Origin: Opisthorchis felineus
Taxonomy: Eukaryota; Platyhelminthes; Trematoda; Opisthorchiida; Opisthorchiidae
Direction: 5' to 3'
Assembly (NCBI GenBank): GCA_004794785.1
Contig: SJOL01007164.1
Location: forward strand, 470,172 to 534,171
Length of the DNA stretch: 64,000 nt
Under the pieces are notes generated by a model. That model was not told where the DNA came from. It ran no database searches and saw only the letters and a program-made list of their open reading frames with translations. Below, piece after piece: positions 34,617-49,600 of the stretch; the first letter of the stretch is position 1; each line of letters starts with the position of its first letter. The translations under genes and the position numbers were made by a program.

Positions 34617-37600
34617 GTGAGCACTCGGTTGTTTATTTTATCTCCTGTGTAATATTTCTTCGTTTTCCTCATTCAAATTAGAATTGAGCCGAGAACGCGG
34701 CCCTCCCTTTGTGTATTGCCTGACTTATCTTAGTTGACTCACCTGTGGATGTATTGGTAGGTTTTTTTCAATATTTTGTGCTCCACTTATCTCACCAACA
34801 CATCAATCGCTTTTCGCTGGTATTTTTCTCGTGCAGCACGCACTTGCGGATTTCACAGCAAAAATCAGATTTTCTGCTCCCTAATAACGCCGGTGTCCCA
34901 TGATCAAAATTCTAGATATCCACCGTCCAGCGTGTTAGGTGACTGTTTTGTCCAACAAGGCAGATCCGATATGGGCCTCAGCAATGAACCAGCTTATTCA
35001 TTGGCATCCTAAATTATAGGCATCAGGTATACTCGCACACGATGAACAAGTGGCCCTCCTGTGGAGTTACCGGGCCGCATAGAAATTAAAGTGAGACCAT
35101 TGCCCTTCAAGCTGACGACGCTCTCTGCTAATAGGAAACCCTCCTCCAACCAATCAACTGAGCTTCTCACTGAAGGGAAACTTGGGTTCCCATTATCCAA
35201 TTATCAGTGTTCTGTCTCAGTCAGTACTGCACACAGATCGACCAACCCCAAATACCACCGCGCCGATCATATAGTGGATAGCGAACATATCTGTACATTC
35301 AATGGAGTACGCAAACGGAGGCATGCGATACTGTTTGTAATCTGCTGAAAACCCATGTTTTTCGTTAATAAACCTAGACTTCCCTGGAGTGAAGCGAATC
35401 CTTTTTGATCGATTTCCAGGAACACAACACCCCTAATTAAAGCTACCAAAATAGAACGCGAACGAAGGGGAGTTATCCTGATGAACTAACTGCATGCCAT
35501 AGAATGATGGGAAGCCTATGGCTGCTCTGCAACAAGCGCTTCTGACTCACCGGTCAATCAAATTTTTACAACGTCCTGATTGAAAGTGCACGTCCCTAAC
35601 TAGGTTAATTTTCATGTCCTGGGACTTCAGGGTGCAGATCCTAGATGTGCCGATATCCGAAAAGCCCCCACTGGGTCCTATCTCTGACAGGTTGTTCTCA
35701 TTCACAAGGCACGAGGTCATGCTCTAGAGCGTACAGTCCTCAAGCGTGCCATTGGAGTCGTTGGTATGTATAATAGCTCTAATGGGATTGTGACGTACAA
35801 AATCTGTGGACGCGTCTCAAAGAGTAGATTCGCATCTACTCACAGCTTTCAAACCGTATACAATTTGGTTGCAAGGATCGCGTGCCATGGACAACAGTGC
35901 AAGATTTGTTGTTATACGGTTGTGAGGCGACGACTGTGTGCAAAAGGATCTGAAACGCCTTAGGATCTTTTACCAACGACATTTCAGAACCTTCGTTGTT
36001 GTGGACCAGCACTGTGCAATGACGTCAGTTTCAATCGTGTGGTCCGTGATGCATCAAGCACTTTGCTTTATGAAAGCATCCACACACTTTTTGGCGTAGT
36101 CATCGTACGCCAAGATTATTTGTTTCCCTAAGGTCGGATGAAGCCTGACTTAGGAGGAGCGCATGATTAAAATTGCGTGACATGTGACACTCTCTTCCAG
36201 GATGGGAATATGTCGCAATATATCGCGGCAAACTAATATCACTGAAGTTCGTGCTGCTAGTTCCTGTTCCTAAATTCCAACCGAGCGTTAGGTATGTGGG
36301 CACCTCGTGTGTCCATGTCGTGTGTCTGTCTGCCAACAGGCTTCTTCCCTCTCCACCCCCTCCCACCGCGTTTCGTCATTTCACGTTAGGGCTTTTCAAT
36401 GGATCCGTTCGATTACACAGTAAATAAGCTCCGACTTTTCCCTCACTGTTAATGAATTGTAGTATGCCACATGAAGGTACAGGACTGACAAATTGTTGCC
36501 ACTCCTGGAAGTGGTCGATATCACAGAAGTGCATTCCTGAACGGTCACGTATCAGCCAGAACCCAAATGGAAGCCTTATGTTTTACGATCCCATGTTTGC
36601 CTCCAAAAAACATGATCCTGTTGTTAGTTCGCCGAACGTCTGCACTCACATGATTTGCTTTACTGGATCCCGTGATGTCACTGGCACAGTGTTGTTGACA
36701 CTCAGTTCATTCAAGTGGGTAATCTGAATAGGCCACCGAACTGACCTAGAAGCTAATGGCTTATCGACCTCAAATTAGTTTATGTTGATTTTATAATTAA
36801 CTATTGTTTTACCTTCACTGTAATTCGAACCTCAAAAGTGACAAACATGACAGTGTTCTATGTGGAGTCACCTCTGTTCACATTGCTTGCATGCCTCTGC
36901 TTGAGGCAATCTGTTTTTGAATGGTCATCCATTTACTATTGGTTTCATCAAAAAAGAGGCAAAATGCGTCCCAGGTCATCCAGCACAACCAGACAATTCT
37001 CACAGTGGACTGTGCATGCAATTACGACCCTCATTCCTCACAAAAATCCGTCACCTGAACAATTGGCTCGATTCAGTGTGACATAAAAGGACTCAACTTA
37101 ATTCTCTTCATCGACACTTGCTACGAACGATTTTGATGATAACCCGTAAGAATGCGCATCCTCTTTCCTAATCCAAATAAACCAGTTCGAGAGTTCGACC
37201 TGCTTCGCACGCCATGCCTTTCTGGGTCCGTAGTGATCCCAAACGTGCATTATCCACCCTTGAACATGACTAGATTAAAGGATATTTACATTCTGAATCA
37301 CGTTTGCTCGCAGTGTTTAATTACCAAGTATTTTCCCCTTAAAATCTGTGCCACTGTTCCCTTAAAAATGTTCATTGCATCCCCCCATTCAATTCATCCA
37401 TTCTCTCCGAGTAGACGATGAAGTATGCTCTTGCGACTTAGCATCTCTTCTAGGTTTACGAAAACTTCTTGTTAGCACAATGGGTTCACGTATACATGAT
37501 AGCACTCCATATGTTTCGATCTTCAAGTATAACCTCCATGATAAGAGCGTGAATGTTTTCGGGAGACGGGACGCTAGAGTTAGACTGACACGAGTGACGC

Positions 37601-40600
37601 TGTTGACCGTCCTTCCTCTTGAAGGTCTTTCTTAGAGAACTAGTGTGGTGCATCATGTCCACTATACCGTGCTGTTACCAACTGGACACGGAACCCCGTG
37701 CCTCCTGCGGTTATCCGTCCAGTGGCGTCCTCAGGTTTGTGCGGCCCTTAAGTCTACATGTCTGATGAGGATCTGGTACGGTTGGCTGATTACCTCTACC
37801 TTATGACTTCCGAGTCACTTGTCAAATACGGGATTACTCAAGCTTCCATCTTCCGTGACCTCGAGATAGCTCAGTGATTAAGGCATGAACTTACTGGCTA
37901 GATGGTCCGTAGTTCAAACCCAACCCCGGCATCTTGACTGCTCCTATGTAGGCTTGGACGACCCGGAAGTATCCGAACCCTCGAGCCTCTTTCGGGTGGC
38001 ATGCTACCAAAAAGATGTTGCAGCTGAACGATTATTTCATTTCTATTGTTTATCCCTCATCAATGAAATTTGGGCCTACGATCTATGAATCGAACATGTA
38101 CGCGGTTTTGGCATTCTCATACTCTTTTCATATCACTTAATACCTTATAGGTTCAAGAAACTTTCTAAGGATCTTGGAAGCCACTGTTCCTATTGTTTCT
38201 ATTTTTAAGCTCAGCATAACCCCAATTTACTGTCAGATCATACAAGAATTTCCCACCAACCACAGTTTTTATCTCCTCATCATCGTTTGTATTCTCTTCA
38301 TCTACACCTTCAGCCCCCAGTTCCCAATTTGACTCGTTATTTTGTCCGCTTCCCGTTTCTCACTGACGCGGAATTCGCACAGTGGCGCGTAACCACCGAC
38401 CAGCAATTGGGTGTTGGTTATTCCTGGGCCGAGTTTGTACGCTCACCGCGATCTGCCCCCGGATGTGCTGTTCCGTTAGGTGTAGACGGTACTTTTGCAC
38501 CAATGCTTGATGAATCACCTGGCGAGGAAAATGCTAATCATCCTTTTGCATACACGTATCCTCCCACCTAGTAGGTATTTCTGTGTTTTCGCGGTTTGCT
38601 TAACTGGTCTTTTTTATCCGATATAACTGTCTCATTAGTTCGGTTCTATTTCTGAAACGCTCCGAATGCCTCTTATAAGCGTTAACGTTCGTTCCAATGC
38701 CACTGAACTGCATCGTCTTGGTGACGGTCCTGTACTTTGTCCAGAGTTGTATGACGAACTCTGGCTAGCTGCTGCGTCGCGCCAATCTGAAAACTTTTCC
38801 GGCCCCATCTATGTATGTGATGATTACAGTAGCCGGTCTTGTCTGCCCCTGCGTGAAGGGTAGTTACTTCACACAAGATGATTCTCCCATGAGGGGATGC
38901 TATTGCGGATAAAGAGGCGAGTAAATCTCCTCAGAAGGGTGCACCTTGAATGCACCACTATACATGCTTCGCCAAAATTAGTCATTTCTAATGTGCGAAA
39001 AAACCAGCGTTTGCAAAAGACCCTCACTTCCTCATTTGAACTTTTGTGGCTGTTGCGTAGTTCTGCTGTTCTTTTTCGTTTACATCTCACCGTTAGCACA
39101 TACATCACAGATTAATTGCTTGGTAATGCCTCCTTGAAGACATTTTGGAATGGCATTTGTTTCCAACTTCAAAAACTGACTGTCAGTGGACTATATGTCC
39201 GGTAAGTTTGTTTCATCGTGGTCATCATGATCCTACTGATATCCGGTTGGTCCATGTTCGCGGTCACCGAATAGCTTTTTATTTTTCTTGTCTTATTCGA
39301 CAGCACAAAATAAACTCAAGCTTAAAAACATCACAAACGAGAGATTCCGCTGGGTTCCAGGTGAATCTCCCGTCAAAACACAATTGCTATACAAATGAAT
39401 GTATTTCGCTAGGCTCAAGCTTACTTGTGTAACGGATGTCTTCGGTCACCCCACACCATGCCGACTTATTTATCTTCTTATACTCTTCCCAACAAACTTG
39501 ACAGTCGGGTGAAATCTAACTCTATTGGTTGATACACTGTGGAGAAGGGCTTCTCAGTCCACAAGAAGTGTCCATCTCAAACGTTCTATTTAAAAGCTTA
39601 GTACATGTTGTGTCTTGCTGAACGGTCGTGCAACTCTGTATCGGTCCTTGGCTTCCTGCTCCGCCCACTATGGTATATCAAAAGGCACGGTAGCTTCAGA
39701 CAGCCCTTTATGGAAACAAAGGAAGATTATTACAACTGCGTTTATAGGGTAATCACAGAATGTTCCACAAGGTCATGCTAGAATCTCCGTGAGGGGGGCG
39801 AGAAGCGTCGAGCTAAAGATGCTCGATCCAGATTGACTGGCATTCTGACCAATCAGGGCATGCCTTCTTTTGGTCCGCAGCCCGCACGCGACACATCCGT
39901 CCTCCGAATGACGTGGTGTTCACTTATTAGGGGTGGCTGGCCTCCGGACAGTACATTAGTATACAGCCACAAAACAAATGGAGTCACTGTCCTCCATTTG
40001 CATAACTACTACCTTTCATAACTGTACTGTTTACCGATTGATAGACTGTCAGTTAGGAGATTGTGCAACATCCTTCAATCTTTATTCCAAATTAACTACG
40101 GAAAACTTCACTATATCCCATACCTGGATCCACGCATACCGATTTCCTCCCTCGTTTCATCCTCCCAGTCCCAAACGTGGCCCACTTCCTGGCAGTAAGC
40201 AGGCAGCCTCAGATGCTTTGGTGTCTTCCGCAACGGATCAGAATTTCCGAGGATATGGCCTTTTCCGGGGCTTCCTTTCGACTCGTGTGCCTGACCGCGG
40301 GGATATTGTACGGGCGGGATTTGCCAGCTTATCTTGTCCTGAAAGCACGATGTTCGGATTTCTCATGCCATACGCATTTTTCTCCTACAGTCATTTGGTT
40401 GTCAGGTCAGTTTCATAAGCATGCTATGGATGTCTGTTCATCCTGTTTCCCCAAGGTAAACTGTGAATCCCCGCCTTGGAGTTCGGACCGCATTTCAACA
40501 CGGGTCTTATGTGTGACCTGTTAAACTGTCAAAAGTGTACTCATTCACTTGCATTTCATGCCTCCTCAGATAAAGGATCTGAAGCTCCTTACCATATCAA

Positions 40601-43600
40601 CATCCTTTCTCAAAAGTGGCATTGTCGATTCAGGTAGGAGGACCCTACAAGAGATAAGGCTTTTGGACTCCCCAGAGGTTCGCTCATTCAGTCATGGCTC
40701 GTAGGCAGCTCTTTTTACGGCCTCTTTGGCAAGCGGTCCCTTCTAGTGGATATTGTATATGGTCAGCCTACAGAATGGGATTAACTAACTTTCCTTGAAT
40801 GAATGCCTCTTCCAAGGGAATTTCTTACATACTTATCGTTAACAGTTCAGGATTGTTGTGTCCTATCCCACGGCTTTGAATGAACGGATGATAAATTACT
40901 GAGTTATCACTGTCACTTGTTTGGTAACTTATTGCAGGCTCGTTGCGACAGACCCTGCATCTCTTTTGTACATGAAGTTGTAGTTTTGACAGTATTCATA
41001 TTCAGCAAAGGTGCCGTCATCGTTCTTGATAGCCTCATTCAACACCGGCTGTCTAGCTTCATACTCACCTTTACTCGTTTCGGAGCCATCCTCAGGTTCT
41101 TCAGTTCCGTTATCAGGTGAACTCATCTCCAAACGCAAATAATAAAACCTGGAAAACACTAGTGCTCACAACGGCACACTTCCCAAGCTTCCAAGTTGGC
41201 TTCAGTAAATTATTCAACTCGTTGCGTATTTTGAAATGACTTCCAACCGGACCCCCCCGCCGCCACAAACTTACCACAGGCCGTCATACCGAAAATCTAG
41301 GCATATACTCAAAGTTAGGGCTGTACCACAGGTTTCATTACGTCACTTTACCATCTTGACTTATTTCCGTTAGGTGACTGAGCCAAAACCGTTAGTGAGC
41401 TTTGGTATCTGACAAAGCGTACGAGAACGGACTTGTTCCACTCATACATGCCGTTGTGTCCGGCGATTCCATGGACCTTTTCGTGTCAGTGAAAGCCTTT
41501 TTTCGGCCCAACTTATGCTTTGAAGCCCGAACGGCAGAATCAATCAAGTGACTGAAAGTACTGAAATACCCTAGGGTATGATTTGTAAACTACGTTTCAA
41601 CTTCGCCTGAAAAACGAGTACAAGTTGGGCTCAGCTAACCTCTCAGCAACGGACCCAAATACGGCCAAAATATATCGCGTTTTCTAGCCCAAAACCTCAA
41701 ACAGCCACTTCCGTAACAGGCTTACTGGATAACGAAGTTTAAAAGAATGATCGTTTTGCTATTGAAAATCGCGCTCACCTTCTTTCTGAGGATCCATCAT
41801 ACTTACTCGCACCATCAAATTAGCCAATGCAGTTCACAGCTCACCTCTCTGTACCACTCTGTAGCCTTATAGCTTGTACAACGAGTAATCCAGCACAATC
41901 CAGCTGTAGGTCGATCTAGCCAATCCCCTCAATATTGCTGTTTCTAACCCTGTAAGGCTGCTCCCCCAAGGTACTACTACTACAATTTTTCATGTGTCGT
42001 GGAGTCGTTATCTTATTCAGTAGCCTCTCCTTTTCCAGGGCGCACATTCTCCCTCCACTGTGAAGACTTCGCACCATCTCTGTATCTGTTTTGCCATTTT
42101 ATTCGCTACTTCATGGGTATTACACTAGAAACGTTGTTTTCATCATCTGTTTTCAATCCCCTAATCTGGAACTTAATATACCAGGTCAAAAATCATTGAT
42201 ACACTCACAGTCCCTCGGTAAGTGATCTCTCTTATCAACGAGTTTTACCATAATCAGGTGGGACGGTTGGCTGCCAGCGGAGGCGTCTGAATTGTCAAGT
42301 TTGTGCAGGCGAGTGCAAATTCTAAAATGCCCGCAACCACCCTCTAATATTTCTTCCTTCTAACCTCTGTAGAAACCAAATTCTGTACGGAAGATTTATT
42401 CGAATTTAAGCTGCTGTCTGGGTTTACAGCTCTGCTCTTTTTACGTTTCTACCTCACCCAGAAGTCACTTACCTAATCCTCATTATTCCCTAATTACTTT
42501 TGAAGAAAAATGGTTGTTTTTTTATTCGACCCTGTTAAGGCTTCAACGTTCACGTGACAATGGTCGTTGTAAGGGAAGCGAGCTATCTTTTTGTCTAGCC
42601 GTACACACTTACGACCATATTAACTGTATCTGGGTTAGGAACACGCTACCAGCGGTCACGCACAGAATGCATCGGTTTTAAGTTTCCATGTAACTTCTTT
42701 TTATTTGGCTTATCTGTGTTTTATCGTGACTGAAAAATTGTGTATTCGAATCAACTTACCTCAAGGGCTTCCTGTGCGCCTTCATCTTCCCATCCCTAGT
42801 CCAGCATTGTTCACGTCTTTCCCCTACCCAACCATCGTACTAATGAACTGAAGTCAGCTAGTTTGTCTATTGTGCTGCTAAGCAAAATGAGTACTGCTTG
42901 GCCGGAAATACGCTTATGTAGTGCAGAAAGTGCTGTTAAGATCCGCGTGTCTGTTGATTTCCTCCGTGCTCACTCAACTATGCATGGATCAATCAAGGCA
43001 GCTTCCATTGAATTTTCAGACAATTTTGACCTGAAAGGGTACGAAACACCATTGATCAAACTGATAACTGTCTCTAAGCGGCGTTTGATGTGTGATTCTC
43101 ATGGATACAACCAGTGATGCTTCAGGGTCATAACTGCAGTCGCCGATCGTAACCGGCACTTATTGGTGAGTTACACTCTCCATGTGGTCAGCATAATAGT
43201 TCATTTGAGACAGCAAAAAGCTAGCATGTGAACCCTCATCATAACCAGATGCACCAGGACGGCTTTCGCTTGATCGAAAATTTCTGCCCAAATTCTCGAA
43301 GTTTGACACCAAGAAAGTTACGAGTTCACCGCAAATTCCGTATGTCAGTGAAAAGAGGGAGTTACTGCGACTCGTAATAAGCATATAATATATACAGCGC
43401 CGTCACCTCCCACAAGAGGGTTTCCGAACAGAGCGTACCTCTGAAAAGAGAGCACAGCCATTCAGTCACTCCAATGAAGGGCTGTCTGCTCACTTTGTTT
43501 ATAAACTATTTACTACGCACCCACCCACTTGTGATAAAAAGCAACATGAACGTACGGTTAGTTTTGAAAATTCCACCCTTATACCACGCTTACGATGAGT

Positions 43601-46600
43601 GATACCGTTGAACCTGAACACCGCTACACCTTTGATCTATCAGGGGGATTCTTCTCTGGTGACGACCACTAATCAGCGCCAGTTACGTTTGCCTGTGTCT
43701 GCCCAACGTTTCTTAAATACATTGTCGTGAAACAGTTGCTTCCACGGCCTGTTTGTTGACCCGCTAGAGCCAGAGGCGACTTCTCCCTTTAATTAAAAAT
43801 CTAATAACGAAGGAGCAGAAAACAAAAGGCAAACAACTGGCTCCATAGCCACCCGCTTTGGACTCAGTAAAATCCAGGTACTTAACTTTATCAAGAGCGA
43901 AAGGAGCACTCCAACAGGAGAACTCGGAAAGAACCTAAGTACCGGAAAGGCTGCATTTGAGGACACCAAATATGGAGTTTGCCAGTAGTCTTTGGTGACA
44001 CTCCGAAGAAAACATGCTGGTCACAGATCCCGAAGTGCAATTGAAACAGTGTGACCTGCCGCTCAAATTAAGAAAACAAGTACAGCATTGCCGCATAGAT
44101 TCAAGAGCGTTCATGCTTTGGTTCTGGATCTGATTGCAGATATCGCCAGGGTTTCTGGCGAAACCTTAGCTGACTGGGTGGCATGCTCGTCGAAATTGTG
44201 TAAACACCACGGAACAGAACGTGTTTGCAATCTTGACAAAGCGCGTGCGCTTACTGCAAAAATGTCTCCACGAGGAGTCTCCTTCGTGAATTTGCACATG
44301 TGTATCCATGTACTTGTATAGTATTTTGTATATCTTTGCATGAACAAAGAAACTTAAGTGTCAGTGCGCGATAATGATGGCATGCAACACCACGGGAGGA
44401 AATTTACCGCACTTGGTGGTGGAAAAAGTCATAAAAACGAGGTGTTTCAAAATTTCAACAATAGCCTAGTTGATGTCCAGTACAGAGCAGAGGTGGATGG
44501 GTGGCTCAGAATACTGTTAAAGCCTGACCTCGTAAATTGAGCAATGCTGTGGGCAAATAAGAGAGAAAAATTGTTGTTTCTGTCTATAACTCTGCTGGTC
44601 ATTTGCAAATCGAGTTGTGCCAGGTCAAACTAGACTGGTTGCTTCCCAATAGCATATCCAAAGTACAACCATTTAATGTGAGAATCATTCAGTTCTTGAA
44701 ACTGGCCTACAGGAGGCGTACTTTGTGGCACACAGTGAACAATGGAATACATCCCTACCTGCACATAATCGTTTAAAATTTATCGTCAGTATTACTTCCT
44801 CCTTATTGTACTAGGATTACCATGTCGGACTGAGGGAGTATGTCGCAGCCAACATTACAAGCACATGTTTCACTAATTGCGGCTTTTCCAATGGCGGCGC
44901 AGTAAATACAAATGCAGTTTTACAGAAGAGCAATAGTGACACCCAAATCCTCGGTCTTCTTCCAACAAATGTGCTTTTTGATAACTACTCCTGTAACGGT
45001 ATTTTCAGGTTACGTGCTAATAAATTCTTGTGCGCGACGGGCGACGGCGCCGGTCGAATTGAAAGCATGAAGAACGAAAATAGGACGACAATGTGAAGAT
45101 GAGCCGACGCCAGAAGTTATATGGGACCTGCACTGAGTACAGTCGGTAGTTTTCACTGGATACCTGGATATTTTTCCTGCAAAAAACGACAGATTCACTT
45201 GTCATCCAAATGTGACTATTGATGCGTTTGTTTGCAAGTAACTCAATAAAACCACATATTTCTTCAATTCACGTCAATTAAGGCAATTACTGGATCGAAG
45301 TCTTGTGCAACCAAAGAGAGAGTGCGCTTCCAAAAAGGGCGGGATTCTGACCGGTTTTGAGGTTGCCCGAATTTTGGGGGCAGCATCGTACTTAGAATGT
45401 TTTGTATTAGGAGGTCAGGCTTGTCCGTCCAGTACTCCGAAATCCTCCACTTTTGAAGCACACCAACATGAAGAAGCCCTCTTGGTTGATCATAGTGTAG
45501 GTGGAGCGCCAAGTCTATTCAGCCCGCGGTGTCTTATGGAAGAGACCGAGGTATGTCGATGGTGAAACGTGCTATTTGAACGGTCCGTATGCCGTGGTAT
45601 ACGGCTGGTACAGAACGGACAAAGAATGTCAATTTACAGTAGTCAAAGTACTGTTGAGATTCTTTCGTGTTTTGGGTTTCCATTCCTGCTGTAGATAAAT
45701 GTCATGTGGCTAAACCAGTCTGAAGAAACCGCAATCGATTCCTGTGTCAGGATACTTAAGGATTTCCACTTTCTCTGAAGAGCAACTGGAAGAAAAAACA
45801 GACCAGCATGGTAATCGTAATTCCAGAATAACATTTTGGTGACCAGACTGTTTAACACCCAGGTGATGTCTCAAGCCCATTCATAAGCATGTGGGGTGTG
45901 ATGGCAACCCCAGGCAATCCACCGAAATATTGGTAGCTCAGGTAGTTTGTTGCCGTTTAGGTTCACCCACCTAACCGCGCACTGTCCTCGATTAGTGAAG
46001 AAACGTTTGCAAATCCGTTGCCAAGCTCGGCGAATAGAGCAACAGCCACCTGAACACGAAACAATGACAAAGCTTGGGAGATTCGACGATAACGTAGTGA
46101 AAAGTAGTGGTGTATAATAAGGAACGTCACATCCGGAAATGTTCTGATTTGCTCACCTTGTTTGGACTGGTCTCTATAACGTTTCATAACTTTTCAGTAC
46201 GCATCATGCTGTTTTGAAAGTTTTTTGCATACCTAATCTAAAGTGTTTACGAATTCGGTAGTTAGCTACCTTGAGTAGTATGAGTTGAAAATTCGAACGT
46301 TCTCAGTTAGTCTAGAGAGGATAACATAAAAGACCGATGTCCTCAATAGCGCTCCGCACACCGTACAGCTTACGTAACCAATTTGACCTCTCTGACCAGT
46401 GTTCATTTGTTGCAGGCTTAAACGACGAAACGGCCTCGTTGAGATAAAAGTTCTATTGTAACTTCCAACACGATAGTGCACTAGAGGCGACAGGTTGATA
46501 ACTGTCTGTCGAATGTGAAACAGCTGGTGGACCAGTGAATTCTTATATCGAACGTCCCAGATGGTCGTAAGGAGTCGGCGAAGTGAACACTCACAAGCCA

Positions 46601-49600
46601 ACAGTGTGGACGACCGAACGAACCACCCTGTCTCTGCAATTTTTCACTGTTGAGGGGAGATTTATTGGTAACCGTTAGTCAGCAGTCACTCCCTCTATCT
46701 CGGTGGCGCAGTTTCGAAGACTGTGTATTCCGCTAGGTTTCACATTCCGCCTAAGCTTTCCGTCTTAGAACTCAGTAGTAGCACCAGTAGACAAGGTCAT
46801 ACCGGCGATAAAGTCTCGTGACATGCTTCTGATTCATCAATTCTGCCTTGAGCATTGAATAGCGAATGCGGAACATTTTGCAACACATCAAGAGAACACA
46901 TGCCACATACGCCGATCCGAACATTTTTTTTTCATAATTCTGGCGCGTGACATAAACTCTGTAAAGCTAACTGTAGCAGAAGCAACCCTATTCGTATTTC
47001 CAAAATATGCTAACTCTAGTGATCGACCTGCTCTGGGTTACCATTAGTTAAGCTTTCTGTCATCGCTACGCACATCTTTCAACCGATTTGGATGAATGTG
47101 ATAATTTTATCTGTCTTATAAGTTGTATGGCATTATACGGCTGACAAGTATTATCGAAATGCGTGTATCTGTAATACACGTCTTCTTGTTGAGTAACTCT
47201 TTGCTAATATACACTTATCATGAGGACATTTGTACTTCCACCCCCTATTGATTATTTCGCATTATAGTTATCCTAAGCGCTCACTGAAAGATCTACACCA
47301 AATTGGCGTCCTCTCTGTCTCGCGGAGGGATGTTTTGAATCCCCTGTGCACGCTAGTGTACGTAGTGTTCAGTCTTAGCTAGGGTGTTCTTTCTTTGCCC
47401 GCCATTGTTCACTCATCACTTAGTGGATCAGTAGTCCACATGTCTTTGACCAACACAACATTTCATCTGACTGTTTCGCCGACTTGATCTCGCCAACTGG
47501 TGGTACAACACCGATAATCTTGAAGAGCATCCGTAGTGCACCCAAATGGACGTCCTCTAAAATTCCTCAATCGAGCGGAATAGAATGCTTCTCCCTATAA
47601 ATCTATCAATGTAGGTTTTTTTGAAACCAACAAACTTCCTCGTCTCCTTCGACGTGTTCATTTTTTACGCAATGTCTCCAACAGGTGAGTAAATTAAATT
47701 GGCCACATATGCTGTTTGACCGTCCTTGGGAAATTGTGAGCTCCTCTTTTGATCAACACAGTAGATGGCTGTTGGTTGTGTGAGAGAATTTGGGAATTTT
47801 AACGGAGATTTCGTCCTGTAAGTGAAGCCAATCCATGCTGAAAATTCGAGAAGCACTGTACAGCTGTTTTATCCTTACTGAGAACCACCAGCAGTGCGCA
47901 TCTCACGAAGCTCCAGGGAGTGTGGAACCGGCGACCTCCAGGTTAGTAGTTTGAACACTTGACCATCCAGCGTAGGGTGGTGTTCTCGATCTACAGTCTG
48001 GACACTCGGATATGGATGCTTTCCAAACGGGAAGACTGTCGTCTGTGGCTGGCGAGTGAGCGCAATACTACAAACAGTCAAGAAGCAGCTTACACCGGTC
48101 ACGAGGAGCATCCTTAACACAGCTGAAGTTCGCACCCTTAGTTTAGCTACTTCGCTTCCCACAACACCACTTAAGAAGCTGCCACTTATCTCCACTGCTT
48201 GCAACTGTCATCATCATCATTATGAATGACGGCAACACCAGGTACGAACACTGGTACTTCACTGACGTACAATCATGTCAGTTTAGCTGAATAAAGCCTT
48301 ATAATCGAAAGGGAATAGAAATATTGAAGGAAGGGTGATCTAGGGCTAGCCTACCACAAACATCCGAGATGTCTGCACATCCAGCACTCAGACAGACACT
48401 CTGGATAGAAACTGAAAGCATGAGTGCAACTGACACCGTTTAGCCGCCATATCGTCCAGTGTCTCCAGCCAAGCGCAGGAAGAGTCACGTGGACCCCATC
48501 CTGAAAGGCGAATAGCAGTAATGGCACCCAAACCTTTCTTAACATCCCTCATTCCCTTCTACCATGTCAACTCCTGTCCAATTCTCGGCCTCTGCTACTC
48601 TGAATCAGGCACAGAAAACAGGGCTCATCTCGGCATGCGTAACACATGGCCCAACCAACTTGGCTTGCAATGCTAGGTGTATTCTTTGAGGGAAGTACCC
48701 TCTGCTTCACCAAAAAGTCGTCTCCTTATCACCTCATTACGAATTCGCCGATTCCAGCGACACTTTTCGGCGATCAAAGACCTGAAGGTCTCTCAGATCC
48801 TTCGCTCGAAATGGACAAGTCTGGCAGCCGTACAACAATACGGCCCACACAATAGTTGGATACACGAGTCCTTCGAGACCCAATGAAACACTTTTGACGC
48901 CACAAGTGGCGCAAATTGGAGAAGACAATTCCGGCCTTCGAAATTCGTGCGTTCACTTCGTTTGTCACAGTACCGTCAGAGATACTTTTATTGCTCCACA
49001 ACCTCCGGTGTCACTCTTTGGTTTCTCAGAGGCATGTCCAATGACTCTGCGTCCTACAGCGTGACTTTGCACTTTGTGGGCGCGAAGCACATGGTGAAGG
49101 ACTGGATGACTTTGGTCAGCTTTTCAAGTAATGTTTGCGCTCCTTTCTCTTTTTAAAAAATGAGAACGATATCGCCTGCATATTCCAGTTCGACGAGGTT
49201 CTTGCTCGGGAGATCTGAGGGCCGGCGTTTTGCAGACCTTCCAATGTTCCCCTCACTTTCTCATCAGTAATGAAGTTTCAAAAAAATAGAGAGAGTGGTC
49301 ATCCTTGTCGGACACCACTGCTTTTAGTAAAGCTTTTGGAGAGCTCCCCATACACTCTCACCTGGATACGTAAATACACACAGTACGTGAAACACACAGT
49401 ACGTGCACACATTATATTGACGAACTTCTGGAACGTAGCCTGTTGCTCAAGCGTGTTGAAAAGCATCAACCGGTCGACAGAATTGAACACACTCTTGAAG
49501 TTAAGGAACACCAAGACCGTAGGGCGCTTATACACATACCGTTACTCTAACACATGATGCAGTGTGAAGATTTGATCCACGCAGTCCCTCCCACGCTGGA

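Larger units (their letters stand above)
34617..38313 (+). other. NDUFAF1: NDUFAF1 intron 1 (model)
   Basis: Donor gtgagc, acceptor ctacaccttcag, phase 0. Contains a LINE relic at 35730-36110 and a SINE at 37858-38033. Its reality depends on the first exon being right. Confidence 0.55.

Noticed and set aside
40929..41159. Minus frame with [19 protein letters not shown]
   Set aside because: The acidic peptide looks protein-like, but no family, splice site or second copy supports it.
42863..43117. 84-aa frame in NDUFAF1 intron 3
   Set aside because: Checked as a candidate extra CIA30 exon; the residues do not match and phase-correct joining of 40405 to 56257 needs no exon between.
47875..48204. 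109-aa minus-strand frame
   Set aside because: Lies inside dispersed repeat family C, whose other copies do not keep the frame.
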